Shown: positions 18,587-26,838 of the stretch, piece by piece | Numbering within the stretch: the stretch's first letter is position 1 | Layout: every line of letters starts with the position of its first letter | Assembly (NCBI RefSeq): GCF_009184395.1 | Contig: NZ_WEIC01000001.1 | Coordinates: 762,047-826,046, forward strand | Direction of reading: 5' to 3' | DNA length: 64,000 nt | From: Amylibacter sp. SFDW26 | Lineage (GTDB): Bacteria; Pseudomonadota; Alphaproteobacteria; Rhodobacterales; Rhodobacteraceae | Notes under the pieces: model-generated | The model's input: only the letters and a program-made list of their open reading frames with translations | Told to the model about the DNA's origin: nothing | The model's database searches: none | Made by a program: the position numbers and the translations under genes

Positions 18587-19059
18587 TGTCATTAATAGGC
18601 GATATAGCAGGGGCGTACCGCGCCCCTAGCAACTCTATGCAGGTGCAAATAGAGCGTGGGATTACCGAGCCACAAACTTTGTTCTACGGAATGTTGTTTG
18701 GCGTAATCAACCTAATCGCAAGCTTTCCACGTGTTATGCTTTCCGCGCCTGACCAAGATACATTTACAGGTATGATGGCTGGGTTGTTTATATCTTATGT
18801 ATTCTTCTTACCACTCATGCTTTATGGCCTTGCTGGGTTATTACATTGGGTTTTATTGAAGTTTGACGGCCAAGCAAGTTATGCAGAAATGCGCCGTGCT
18901 TTAAATTGGGCTGCAGTGGTAACAGCGCCTTTTGTATTACTGTCAGGTGCTTCATATGCACTTAATAACAGCACTTTAACGTCCATTCTTAACCTAATAA
19001 CGGCTACCATTTTTTTATGGCAACTCCGTGAAACGGCCAAACAGGTCGAATACACTTAA
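18586..19059 (+). CDS. YIP1-like membrane protein 1 (suf operon)
   Basis: 157-residue polytopic membrane protein with about four to five helices: LFYGMLFGVINLIASFP, MAGLFISYVFFLPLMLYGLAGLL, ALNWAAVVTAPFVLLSG and TSILNLITATIFLWQL. The arrangement and the RRALNWAAVVTAP motif match the YIP1 superfamily. It is coupled to sufD by a TAATG overlap, so it is certainly in the suf transcript. Function unknown. Confidence 0.75.
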   Translation: MSLIGDIAGAYRAPSNSMQVQIERGITEPQTLFYGMLFGVINLIASFPRVMLSAPDQDTFTGMMAGLFISYVFFLPLMLYGLAGLLHWVLLKFDGQASYAEMRRALNWAAVVTAPFVLLSGASYALNNSTLTSILNLITATIFLWQLRETAKQVEYT

Positions 19060-19137
19060 GGTATACCTCATATTTTCGCCATATTTGCCGCGTATTTAAT
19101 GCAATTATTGGTATGAGTAAGCGTAAGGGATTCTTTT

Positions 19138-19797
19138 ATGAGTGTGCAACCTGAGATCTATGAAGGGTATACTGGGGTATTTTCTACAGAGCGAACATCT
19201 ATGCTGGAACGCATTTGGGATGCTTGGAAGGATATGCGCACGTCTGCACGCCGTTTGATAGATGAAGCACCAGATGAAGCTCGTCTCATTTTTATGGTTC
19301 TGTTGTCTGACTTGGTGTTTTTCCTGTCATGGAGTATCAAAACAGTAGTGGCACCTATGAGCAGTGCAACAGAGTTAATTCCAATTGAAGTCAGCTTATG
19401 GCTTGTTGCTGCTTTAATGGTTCGCACAGCTTTCATGTACCTATTTTCATTCATTGTTTATGGAGCCTGCAAACTCTTTAAAGGGCAGGGAACATGGTAT
19501 GAAACACGTGTTTGCGTTTTTTGGGCTGCATTGGTTTCAGCCCCATTTGGTTTTATAGCCGCTCTGGTAACCGTTAGCATGTATGGTCTTGAAGATTATG
19601 TACCATTATTCCGCGAAGAATGGATTTCACTGCCGCCTTATTGGTTGGGTTTGATCCCATTTGTTTGGTTTATTTCGGAAGGTATTTCTGAATCCCATAA
19701 ATTTAAGAATTCCTCGCCCGTTTTTATGGTGATGTCTTTGCTTTCTTTAATTGCCCTGCTAGGTGTATTTTACATGAAAGCAAACGGAGCATGGTAA
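19138..19797 (+). CDS. YIP1-like membrane protein 2 (suf operon)
   Basis: 219 residues. The N-terminal 45 are polar, then about five helices follow (LIFMVLLSDLVFFLSW, VSLWLVAALMVRTAFMYLFSF, CVFWAALVSAPFGFIAALV, YWLGLIPFVWFI, VMSLLSLIALLGVFYM). The GQGTWYETRVCVFWAALVSAP segment matches the YIP1 core motif of its neighbours. The 78-bp gap before it is the longest in this part of the operon; the stop abuts the next ATG with no spacer. Confidence 0.75.
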   Translation: MSVQPEIYEGYTGVFSTERTSMLERIWDAWKDMRTSARRLIDEAPDEARLIFMVLLSDLVFFLSWSIKTVVAPMSSATELIPIEVSLWLVAALMVRTAFMYLFSFIVYGACKLFKGQGTWYETRVCVFWAALVSAPFGFIAALVTVSMYGLEDYVPLFREEWISLPPYWLGLIPFVWFISEGISESHKFKNSSPVFMVMSLLSLIALLGVFYMKANGAW

Positions 19798-20415
19798 ATG
19801 CAACTCAATACGGCGAGCGATTGGATTAAGCTGGCGGCAGAGACTCTAATTGAGCCAAAGAAAAGTGTGCGCGTTGTTCTAAGTATAGGCATCACAACGC
19901 AACAATTGGTACTTACTGCAGCTTTTGTCATCGTCATCAGTATGATACCATCTACCCTTATGCTTTTAATGCAGCCAATTGAAGTTCAAGAACAGTACAA
20001 CGAGATATTTCCAGGCCCATTAACAATATTTTCCGTACATTTTGGTTTTCTTTTTTTCGCGTCTTTTCTGATGACCGCCATAGGCCGCTTCTTTGGTGGT
20101 CATGGGACATTTAATGATGCACTGTCTGCAATCGTATGGCTGCAGTTTATCTTATTCCTTCTACAAGTTGTTCAACTGATAACAGCAGTAATAAGTGCAC
20201 CCTTGTTTATCCTCGCTGGTTTAATTTCATTTATAATTTTAATGTATTTATTATTTAATTTCATCTCTGAAGTGCATGGATTTACAAGCATTATGAGTGT
20301 GGTATTTGGTACTATGGCCGTAATTATGGGCTTATTAATTGTCTTACCGCCTCTCTTAGCAGCTCTTGGAGTGCCAACAGAGATTTACGAAATAAAGGCT
20401 GCCCAAGATGTATGA
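19798..20415 (+). CDS. YIP1-like membrane protein 3 (suf operon)
   Basis: 205-residue polytopic membrane protein with five hydrophobic stretches and the YIP1-like GRFFGGHGTFNDALSAIVWLQ motif. It starts immediately after the previous gene and overlaps sufS by eight bases, so three YIP1-like genes bridge sufD and sufS without a break. The paralogues differ greatly outside the core motif. They may form a hetero-oligomeric membrane assembly; role unknown. Confidence 0.75.
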   Translation: MQLNTASDWIKLAAETLIEPKKSVRVVLSIGITTQQLVLTAAFVIVISMIPSTLMLLMQPIEVQEQYNEIFPGPLTIFSVHFGFLFFASFLMTAIGRFFGGHGTFNDALSAIVWLQFILFLLQVVQLITAVISAPLFILAGLISFIILMYLLFNFISEVHGFTSIMSVVFGTMAVIMGLLIVLPPLLAALGVPTEIYEIKAAQDV

Positions 20416-21628
20416 TGTAAACGAAATCCGTAAAGATTTCCCAATTCTTTCGCGTGATGTAAACGGCAAACCTTTGGTCTATTTGGATAATGGTGCGTCT
20501 GCCCAAAAACCTCAGGTGGTTATTGATGCGGTCACAACTGCATACAGTCATGAATATGCAAACGTGCATCGCGGCCTGCATTATTTGTCTAATCTTGCAA
20601 CGGATAAATACGAAGGTGTACGTAAGATTGTTCAGACGTTTTTAAACGCCAAACATGAAGAAGAAATCTTATTCACATCAGGCGGAACAGAAGCGTTAAA
20701 TTTGGTGTCTTACGCCTGGGGTGTGCCTAACTTAGAAGCTGGCGATGAAGTCATTTTAAGTGTTATGGAACATCATGCAAATATTGTTCCATGGCATTTT
20801 TTGCGCGAACGCCATGGCATTGTATTAAAGTGGGTTGAGACGGATGTGAATGGCGACCTAGATGCACAAACAGTGATTGATGCAATTGGACCGAAAACCA
20901 AAGTGATTGCGATTACACATATGTCCAATGTTTTAGGTACTGTGGTCGATATTAAAACAATCAGTGCTGCAGCTCGTGAGAAGGGCATCATAACAGTCGT
21001 AGACGGATCACAATCCAGCGTGCATGCGCCCGTGGATGTTCAAGATTTAGGGTGCGATTTTTTTGCAATCACAGGGCATAAATTATATGGACCATCGGGT
21101 TCAGGCGCACTTTATGTTCGCCAAGAGCGCTTAACTGAGATGCACCCCTTTATTGGTGGTGGTGATATGATCCGCGATGTATCGCGTGATGTGATCACCT
21201 ACAACGATGCCCCACATAAATTTGAGGCGGGAACGCCCGCGATTGTGCAAACCATCGGTATGGGGGTGGCACTGGATTACATGATGGGTTTGGGGATGCA
21301 AAACATTGCGGATCATGAACGTATATTACGTGATTATGCGCAAACAAAGCTGTCTGGTTTGAACTGGTTGAATATTCAGGGCAACTCGGCATCCAAAGGC
21401 GCCATTTTTAGCTTTACTATGGATGGTGCAGGCCATCCGCATGACATCTCTACAGTTGTTGATCAAAAAGGTATTGCTGTACGGGCGGGACATCACTGTG
21501 CACAGCCCTTGATGCAACATTTAGGTGTGACGGCCACTACACGAGCATCATTCGGATTGTATAACACAACCGAAGAGGTGGATAAGCTAGTTGATGCGTT
21601 GGAATTGTGCCACGATTTATTCGCTTAA
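20408..21628 (+). CDS. sufS: Cysteine desulfurase SufS
   Basis: 406 residues, group II desulfurase feeding sulfur to the SufBCD scaffold. It begins DIRKDFPILSR and YLDNGASAQKPQ, has the PLP lysine in TGHKLYGPSG (about 226) and the persulfide cysteine in VRAGHHCAQPLMQ (about 364). No sufE, sufA or sufT follows within the window, so the sulfur acceptor and A-type carrier must be encoded elsewhere or replaced. Confidence 0.97.
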   Translation: MYDVNEIRKDFPILSRDVNGKPLVYLDNGASAQKPQVVIDAVTTAYSHEYANVHRGLHYLSNLATDKYEGVRKIVQTFLNAKHEEEILFTSGGTEALNLVSYAWGVPNLEAGDEVILSVMEHHANIVPWHFLRERHGIVLKWVETDVNGDLDAQTVIDAIGPKTKVIAITHMSNVLGTVVDIKTISAAAREKGIITVVDGSQSSVHAPVDVQDLGCDFFAITGHKLYGPSGSGALYVRQERLTEMHPFIGGGDMIRDVSRDVITYNDAPHKFEAGTPAIVQTIGMGVALDYMMGLGMQNIADHERILRDYAQTKLSGLNWLNIQGNSASKGAIFSFTMDGAGHPHDISTVVDQKGIAVRAGHHCAQPLMQHLGVTATTRASFGLYNTTEEVDKLVDALELCHDLFA

Positions 21629-21631
21629 AAC

Positions 21632-21832
21632 TTACTTAGAAATGCTTTTTCTCGAATTATAACTATGCCATGGGCGTGTTCCATCTGCATCTCTGTTCAC
21701 ATTATACGGTTTTGAAGCGCTTGTTTTTTGCATATCTTCAAGTGCGCTTTTTGGCATAAATTTTTCTATGCCATCAATATTGTGATTATTTTTCAGAAAC
21801 TTCGCAAACCGCGAACAAGATAGGATACTCAT
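21632..21832 (-). CDS. Possible small protein, 66 residues
   Basis: Basic and polar, no membrane helix, ending DGTRPWHSYNSRKSISK. It converges on sufS with a three-base gap. No clear Shine-Dalgarno is seen before its ATG. The composition is plausible for a real small protein, but no family is recognised. Low certainty. Confidence 0.35.
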   Translation of the reverse strand: MSILSCSRFAKFLKNNHNIDGIEKFMPKSALEDMQKTSASKPYNVNRDADGTRPWHSYNSRKSISK

Positions 21833-21931
21833 TAAGACACACTTTTAGTTTTTACTAATTACGTAAATAATTTAAAAACATGATGAAATTATGGCAACTG
21901 ATTAAGAAAAACACAGTCCAAATTATTCTAG

Positions 21932-23350
21932 TCAGTTAAAATCAAAAACACTTAACCCTGTTGTCATTTCATCTAAGCCAAGCGGTCTGGTAATTGGGGC
22001 TTCTGCACGGGATAAACATCCTTGGCGTTCACATAATCGGCATGATGTACCTGTTGGTATTGGCTCCTTACCATCGTCTAAATGTTCACCATAAACAGTT
22101 TCTGACAAATGCTCAGCTGGACACCCCAGCAAAAGGGCTGTGCGTCTGATATGTTCGCCAAGTGCGGGCTGTGGGCCATCAACACTGCGTGTCAGTACAA
22201 AATATTCACTGCTATCTGCGGTTTCCACCAAGTCCAATTGAATTTGTCGTGGCTGGATAAGTGCCTGATAGACAGGTAATTTAGGGCAAGAGCCACCAAA
22301 CCGGGCTTTTGGATATCCCTTTACACCTGAGCGCCGCAAAATATTGCCAGCGTGATCAACCTCCATCAGGAAGAATGGCAAACCAGATTGATTTGGACGG
22401 TTAAGCGTTGTCATACGCATGGCAGCACGTTCAAAGCTGACACCAAAGCGGGCAGCTAAGGCAGATACATCACTTTTGAGCGTTTTAGTGGCGCGTAAGA
22501 AAGCACCATACGGCATTAACATCGCAAGCGCTGAATATCGCGCCAATTCGTTGCGAACTAAACGTAACGCTTCATCCGATGATAGCGTCAGTAAATTTAA
22601 CTCTTCTTGGATCGCTTCTGGAAACGCCAATAATGTAACCTCTGCAGCGAGCTCGTAAAGCTGTTCAACAGGTGATAGGCGGTCTGAAATAAAGAGACGT
22701 AAAGTATGTTTATCAAAACGGCGTAAATGCTGTGGCATCACGTGGACAGGCAGTTTTTGGACCGTGATATTATGATTTTTACGCAGCCAATCTAATAAAA
22801 ACACCCATAATTCAGGACCATAGGTGCGTTCTGGTATGAAATCTTGAACAGCGTCTTCAATCCAAGGAAAGCAATAGGGGCGGTTTTCAAAAAGCTCTCG
22901 CACTTCATCACTTGGCAAATGCTTCGTCGTAACACCTGTATCATGGCCTTCTTGAGCCAATAATGTACTGAGATCGGATAAACGATCTTGGGACTCGCGA
23001 TAAGCGCGGTACAACTTTAAAATACCAGACGATGCATTCGGGGCAGCTTCGGCAATTTCATAAAGTTCTTCATTGCCTGGCAATTCACCTGTGAGTAGGG
23101 GATCAGCGAACACTTCTTTTAATGCCGTTTGATCACCCGCAGCCTCGCCTTTAAGTGCCTCTAGGTCCAAATCATAAGTTGCAGCAAGCTTTAATAGTAA
23201 TTGTACGGTTAATGGGCGTTGATTGCGCTCTATCAAATTAAGGTAACTTGCAGATACACCAATTTCAGCAGCCATGGCAGCTTGTGTCAGTTCCAAACCA
23301 TTGCGAATACGTCTAATTCGCGGACCTGCGAATATCTTTTGCTCAGCCAT
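21932..23350 (-). CDS. XRE/IrrE-like short-chain acyl-CoA regulator (ScfR/PccR/RamB type)
   Basis: 472 residues. An N-terminal Cro-type helix-turn-helix (GPRIRRIRNGLELTQAAMAAEIGVSAS, residues about 8-65) precedes a domain related to IrrE-like metallopeptidases (about 180-290) in which the zinc motif HExxH is lost. A C-terminal DUF2083-type domain carries cysteines (CRLCERQGCLSR). This is the layout of short-chain acyl-CoA regulators such as PccR of R. sphaeroides and RamB, which control propionyl-CoA or acetate assimilation. Propionyl-CoA from mmsA in this window would be a fitting signal, but the ligand is not shown. The upstream region is crowded with TTTACA repeats. Confidence 0.88.
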   Translation of the reverse strand: MAEQKIFAGPRIRRIRNGLELTQAAMAAEIGVSASYLNLIERNQRPLTVQLLLKLAATYDLDLEALKGEAAGDQTALKEVFADPLLTGELPGNEELYEIAEAAPNASSGILKLYRAYRESQDRLSDLSTLLAQEGHDTGVTTKHLPSDEVRELFENRPYCFPWIEDAVQDFIPERTYGPELWVFLLDWLRKNHNITVQKLPVHVMPQHLRRFDKHTLRLFISDRLSPVEQLYELAAEVTLLAFPEAIQEELNLLTLSSDEALRLVRNELARYSALAMLMPYGAFLRATKTLKSDVSALAARFGVSFERAAMRMTTLNRPNQSGLPFFLMEVDHAGNILRRSGVKGYPKARFGGSCPKLPVYQALIQPRQIQLDLVETADSSEYFVLTRSVDGPQPALGEHIRRTALLLGCPAEHLSETVYGEHLDDGKEPIPTGTSCRLCERQGCLSRAEAPITRPLGLDEMTTGLSVFDFN

Positions 23351-23582
23351 TTACAAAACTTCACTAATTTTTCATAGCTATATATTTACAGAAATTTACA
23401 AATTTACAAGCCGTAATTTACATACCCTTTACAGCCTTACACGAAAAAACTGCATATTTTAAACCTCTTAGCTGGCTATTATGGCAAAACATAGCAATAC
23501 TGAATTCAGTTACACGGTGATGCTTCAAATTTTTACATCATATTTTACTACTGAGCTTCGCCGTTATGACAAAAATTTACAA
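23350..23582. promoter_or_regulatory. Cluster of TTTACA repeats between the acyl-CoA regulator and a small gene
   Basis: Eight TTTACA hexamers in the same orientation: six between 23350 and about 23435 and two more near 23533 and 23576, just before the small gene at 23604. They lie in the divergent control region of the ScfR-like regulator, whose family members bind TTTGCA-like repeats at their own promoters. Autoregulation is the simplest reading; binding is inferred. Confidence 0.45.
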
Positions 23583-23603
23583 CGTTGATCTTGGAGAAGA
23601 CAC

Positions 23604-23831
23604 ATGACAGATTCAGCAGAAATCAAAGCAATGCCAAGCGCAAAAGACAATGCAGATGCAGCAGACAGCGCAATCCGCATGTTGGCAAACGACCTACACC
23701 GCCTGAACCAATCGGTAAGCCGTGCTGTTGAAGCTGGTGTAACAGTCGAGTTGATCCGTTCATCACGCCATCACAGTGGCACTGGTAATTGGGGTGACCT
23801 TTTGGTGCCGGTTATCACGAAAAAAGGATAA
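23604..23831 (+). CDS. Conserved-looking small soluble protein
   Basis: 75 residues with a strong Shine-Dalgarno (GGAGAAG). The middle part LANDLHRLNQSVSRAVEAGVTVELIRSSRHHSGTGNWGDLLVPVI is predicted helix then strand, and good codon use suggests high expression. No domain known to me. It is followed by a strong terminator, so it is monocistronic, and shares the TTTACA-rich region with the divergent regulator. Confidence 0.75.
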   Translation: MTDSAEIKAMPSAKDNADAADSAIRMLANDLHRLNQSVSRAVEAGVTVELIRSSRHHSGTGNWGDLLVPVITKKG

Positions 23832-23873
23832 GTTTTTCAAGCAATGGAACCGGAACAGTCCGCTTGAAATCTT

Positions 23874-23905
23874 AAAACCTCGCCCTTGGGCGGGGTTTTT
23901 TTTGA
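23874..23905 (+). terminator. Rho-independent terminator
   Basis: Stem CCTCGCCC / GGGCGGGG (one G-T pair) with a TTG loop, flanked by AAAA on the left and eight Ts on the right. Terminates the small gene at 23604. Confidence 0.9.
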
Positions 23906-23955
23906 TTTTCAATAAATGATATGCTAAAAGAAGTGTGTTATTTGGGGGAATAATC

Positions 23956-24225
23956 ATGAAAACAAAACACACTATATTTATTTTTGCCTTACTCTCGTCT
24001 GGCATAAACTCAGCATCAATAGCATTTGCAGGGGCTGCAGCAGCCGATCCGGCGGCAGGAGGTGGTGGCGGCAATGAAGGCGCACTTGTCGTTGGAATCA
24101 TTCTGTTTCTTGCCATAATATTTGGATACGGTGGTGGTTCTGCAGGCGGAAATGGATCAGCCGGTGGGAATGGCTCAGCTGGCGGAAATGGATCGGCTGG
24201 TGGGAATGGTTCTGCTGGTTTCTAA
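23956..24225 (+). CDS. Small exported Gly-rich repeat protein
   Basis: 89 residues: a signal peptide (cut near SIAFAGA), a Gly stretch, one membrane helix (ALVVGIILFLAIIFGYG) and a tail made of GGNGSA repeats, encoded by 18-bp units alternating in codons so that a 36-bp period appears (24138-24215). GGGGGAA precedes the ATG at 23956. A likely membrane-anchored or small envelope protein; no function is known. The repeat array is prone to length change. Confidence 0.65.
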   Translation: MKTKHTIFIFALLSSGINSASIAFAGAAAADPAAGGGGGNEGALVVGIILFLAIIFGYGGGSAGGNGSAGGNGSAGGNGSAGGNGSAGF

Positions 24226-24237
24226 AAATCAGTTTTC

Positions 24238-25194
24238 CTACTTCTTTAAAGAACGCCAAGATTTAGTAACTACAGACCACATATCAAAAATAGGTACGAT
24301 CATAACCGTAATTACCCCAGTGTGTTTCTGGGGTAATTTTTTGCCTGCTTCATCAGCAATACCAACCGTAAGTTTTTGCTCCTCTAAAGGAATATACAAA
24401 GTTCCAAAAATCCAATCCCAAATAGCCAGCATTTCGCCAAAGTTCTTATCATGATGCTCAATAGCAATGCTGTGGTGTATTTGGTGCTGAGCGGGAGAAA
24501 TAAACATCTTGCTCCAGAAGGGGCCAAAATTTATCCAGATATGACTGTGATGAAAATTATGGATAAGGATTAAGAAGCCAAAATAGAAAGCATTGATCCC
24601 AAAAATCTCTGCGGTTGTGAACTCCGTCGCGAACAACCCTAAGAAAATGCCTTGGACCGAACCATAGAAAACACTTTGGACAAAGGTTGATATGAATATC
24701 GCAAAAGGATGTTGGCGATACGTGGTTGCCGGCGTCAGCACTTCTGCACTGTGGTGAACAGAGTGAATTGGCCAAAGCAATTTGGAATCATGATAAATAC
24801 GGTGCAGCCAATATGCGATAAAGTCTGAACCCAGAAATATAATTCCAGCAATTATAAATGGATTGGTGAAGATATTTGATGTCAGACTGCTGCTAAATTG
24901 CCCCGATAAAAAACTGGCAATGAATGTGGTCAATACGACTTTATTCAGCAAACCGAATATCGATAAAAACTTACCGATGAAAAACAGTTTTATATCAAGA
25001 AACGTCGAAGAATGCGTATAGATATGCTTAGGAACCGCCCACGTCCAAAAACCCGTTTGAATTGCTTTGGATTTGTAAACGATAAATGCAATCAGCAATG
25101 TGATGAGAATATACTCAGGTGCTATGACAGTGCTCGATCCAAAGAAACGAACATATATATCGTATAAGGATAGTGATTGTAATTCTTCCATCAT
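24238..25194 (-). CDS. Sterol desaturase/fatty-acid hydroxylase family membrane protein
   Basis: 318 residues with several membrane helices and the eight-histidine di-iron motif set: HRIYH (about 147), HSVHHSAE (about 163), HNFHHSH (about 232) and HQIHHS with HHDKNFG (about 257-270). Such enzymes hydroxylate or desaturate lipid chains using O2. Substrate (hopanoid, ornithine lipid, carotenoid or fatty acid) cannot be told from sequence alone. It has no close operon partner. Confidence 0.88.
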   Translation of the reverse strand: MMEELQSLSLYDIYVRFFGSSTVIAPEYILITLLIAFIVYKSKAIQTGFWTWAVPKHIYTHSSTFLDIKLFFIGKFLSIFGLLNKVVLTTFIASFLSGQFSSSLTSNIFTNPFIIAGIIFLGSDFIAYWLHRIYHDSKLLWPIHSVHHSAEVLTPATTYRQHPFAIFISTFVQSVFYGSVQGIFLGLFATEFTTAEIFGINAFYFGFLILIHNFHHSHIWINFGPFWSKMFISPAQHQIHHSIAIEHHDKNFGEMLAIWDWIFGTLYIPLEEQKLTVGIADEAGKKLPQKHTGVITVMIVPIFDMWSVVTKSWRSLKK

Positions 25195-25248
25195 ACTTTG
25201 GTAAAAGCATAGGGGTTTAAAGTCAATTTGTGCTGGCTTATGATTTGA

Positions 25249-26394
25249 CTACCCTAGTAGGTCTCTGGCAATCCGTTCAAATATAGACGCACCAACGGGG
25301 ATTAAGTCGTCGTGGAAGTCGTAATCTGGGTTATGTAAAGCTGCATAGTTTTCACCAGAGCCTAAGCATAACATGGCTGCTTTAGCATCCCAGCCAAATA
25401 CGCCAAAATCTTCTGATGCGCGCATTGGTAAGCCTTCGTTGCCATTTGGAACCCCAATCGCATTCATTGCTGATACCGCCACATTCGTAGCCTCTTCATC
25501 ATTTATAGAGGCCGCGAAATCATCAAAGGTTTCGAATTCAACTTTTAAACCAAATTCATCCGCAATTGTTTTTGCCAGATTACAGGCATCATCATGAATT
25601 ACAGACATTGGCCCGTCATGTGCCGTACGTAGGGTTGCATATATCACGGCATCTGCTGGGGCGATGCCAAATGTGGGTTCACCGACATTAACATGTGTTA
25701 CGGTCACAAGACGAAAGCCATCGTCTAAAGTGCCACCTGTTCCTAATGCGCTTAAGGCAGGGATAAGTTTAGATACTGCAAGGGTAGGCGATACACCATC
25801 TTCGGGAGATGCTGCGTGGGCTGTTTTACCTGTTAGCCTGATTTGCAACCCTTGTGACGCGCAGTTGATCAAGCCAGTTCGCGTTGAGACATAACCAAAA
25901 GGGCGTCCCGGTTCGTTATGAATGGCAAAAGCCCAATCTGGTTTGATCTCTTGGAATGCAGGATCTGCGACAACCGCGCGGGCGCCACTGCCGTCTTCTT
26001 CGGCTGGTTGGAACATCAAAACCACACGACCTTTTGCAATGGGCTCACGTGATAACATGCGACCCAAAGCTAAAAGCATTGTCATATGCCCATCATGGCC
26101 GCAAAGGTGGCCTTTGCCATCCATTTGTGAGACCCAATCATTATCAGATAATTCTTGGATAGGGAGAGCGTCTAATTCAGCGCGAAATAATACCGTAGGA
26201 CCATCTGCACCGCTGTCAAAGACTGCGGCAACACCGTGACCACCTAAGCCTGTCAAAACCTTAGTTAGTTTAAGTTTATCCAGCGCTTTGACGATTGTTT
26301 TGGCTGTTTGTTCTTCTTCACCTGAAATCTCTGGATAGCGGTGCAAATTACGCCGAAATGCTGTGAGTTCAACAAGGTCAGAATTGGATAGCAT
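25249..26394 (-). CDS. M20D family amidohydrolase (hippurate hydrolase/IAA-amino-acid hydrolase type)
   Basis: 381 residues, two-zinc hydrolase of N-acyl amino acids. Metal-binding and catalytic motifs are CGHDGHMTMLLALG, QPAEEDGSGA, HNEPGRPFG, the ASEDFGVFG motif and LHNPDYDFHDDLI at the C-terminus. A dimerisation domain sits at about 180-290. Cytoplasmic. It lies three bases after the DoxX-like gene and is probably cotranscribed with it. Confidence 0.93.
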   Translation of the reverse strand: MLSNSDLVELTAFRRNLHRYPEISGEEEQTAKTIVKALDKLKLTKVLTGLGGHGVAAVFDSGADGPTVLFRAELDALPIQELSDNDWVSQMDGKGHLCGHDGHMTMLLALGRMLSREPIAKGRVVLMFQPAEEDGSGARAVVADPAFQEIKPDWAFAIHNEPGRPFGYVSTRTGLINCASQGLQIRLTGKTAHAASPEDGVSPTLAVSKLIPALSALGTGGTLDDGFRLVTVTHVNVGEPTFGIAPADAVIYATLRTAHDGPMSVIHDDACNLAKTIADEFGLKVEFETFDDFAASINDEEATNVAVSAMNAIGVPNGNEGLPMRASEDFGVFGWDAKAAMLCLGSGENYAALHNPDYDFHDDLIPVGASIFERIARDLLG

Positions 26395-26397
26395 ATA

Positions 26398-26742
26398 TCA
26401 CCGTGTGAGAGTGTAGTTTGAAATTACCAGCATCACTAAGAAGAAGATGTTCACCAGATGCAATACAAAGGGATCCCCATGTGCGTAATGAGCGATGATC
26501 GCTGTTATCAAGAACAGCGCAACACCAGCATAAGCCCATTCTTTGACTTGGACTGGTATTTGTGGGGACAGCAACACAACGACTGCAATCAATTTTAGGA
26601 TCGCCAATTCTATTCGAAAGAAATCAGGAAACCCAAGATCTTTGAAACCATCGATTGACGCCTTATGAAAAAAGTAACTGCCTGCACTTAGTGTCAGCAT
26701 CGCTGAAACCAAGCCTGTTGATATCCAATATAAAATGCTCAT
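26398..26742 (-). CDS. DoxX-like small membrane protein
   Basis: 114 residues with four hydrophobic helices (TGLVSAMLTLSAGSYFF, IELAILKLIAVVVLLSP, EWAYAGVALFLITAIIAHY, LVNIFFLVMLVIS), matching DoxX-like proteins of four helices. Upstream partner of the M20 hydrolase gene. Function unknown. Confidence 0.75.
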   Translation of the reverse strand: MSILYWISTGLVSAMLTLSAGSYFFHKASIDGFKDLGFPDFFRIELAILKLIAVVVLLSPQIPVQVKEWAYAGVALFLITAIIAHYAHGDPFVLHLVNIFFLVMLVISNYTLTR

Positions 26743-26838
26743 GCCGTCACTCTATTTACGCTTAAGCATAAGCGCAAACGGAAACGACCCACATCTTTCG
26801 ATGCAGGCCGTTAGAACTGAAACAGTCCATTGGGATAA

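Noticed and set aside
20408-21832. sufE, sufA or sufT after sufS
   Set aside because: Only a 66-residue opposite-strand frame follows; none of the expected motifs is present.
24138-24215. CRISPR-like array
   Set aside because: Short tandem 18-bp units without spacers, in frame inside a protein gene.
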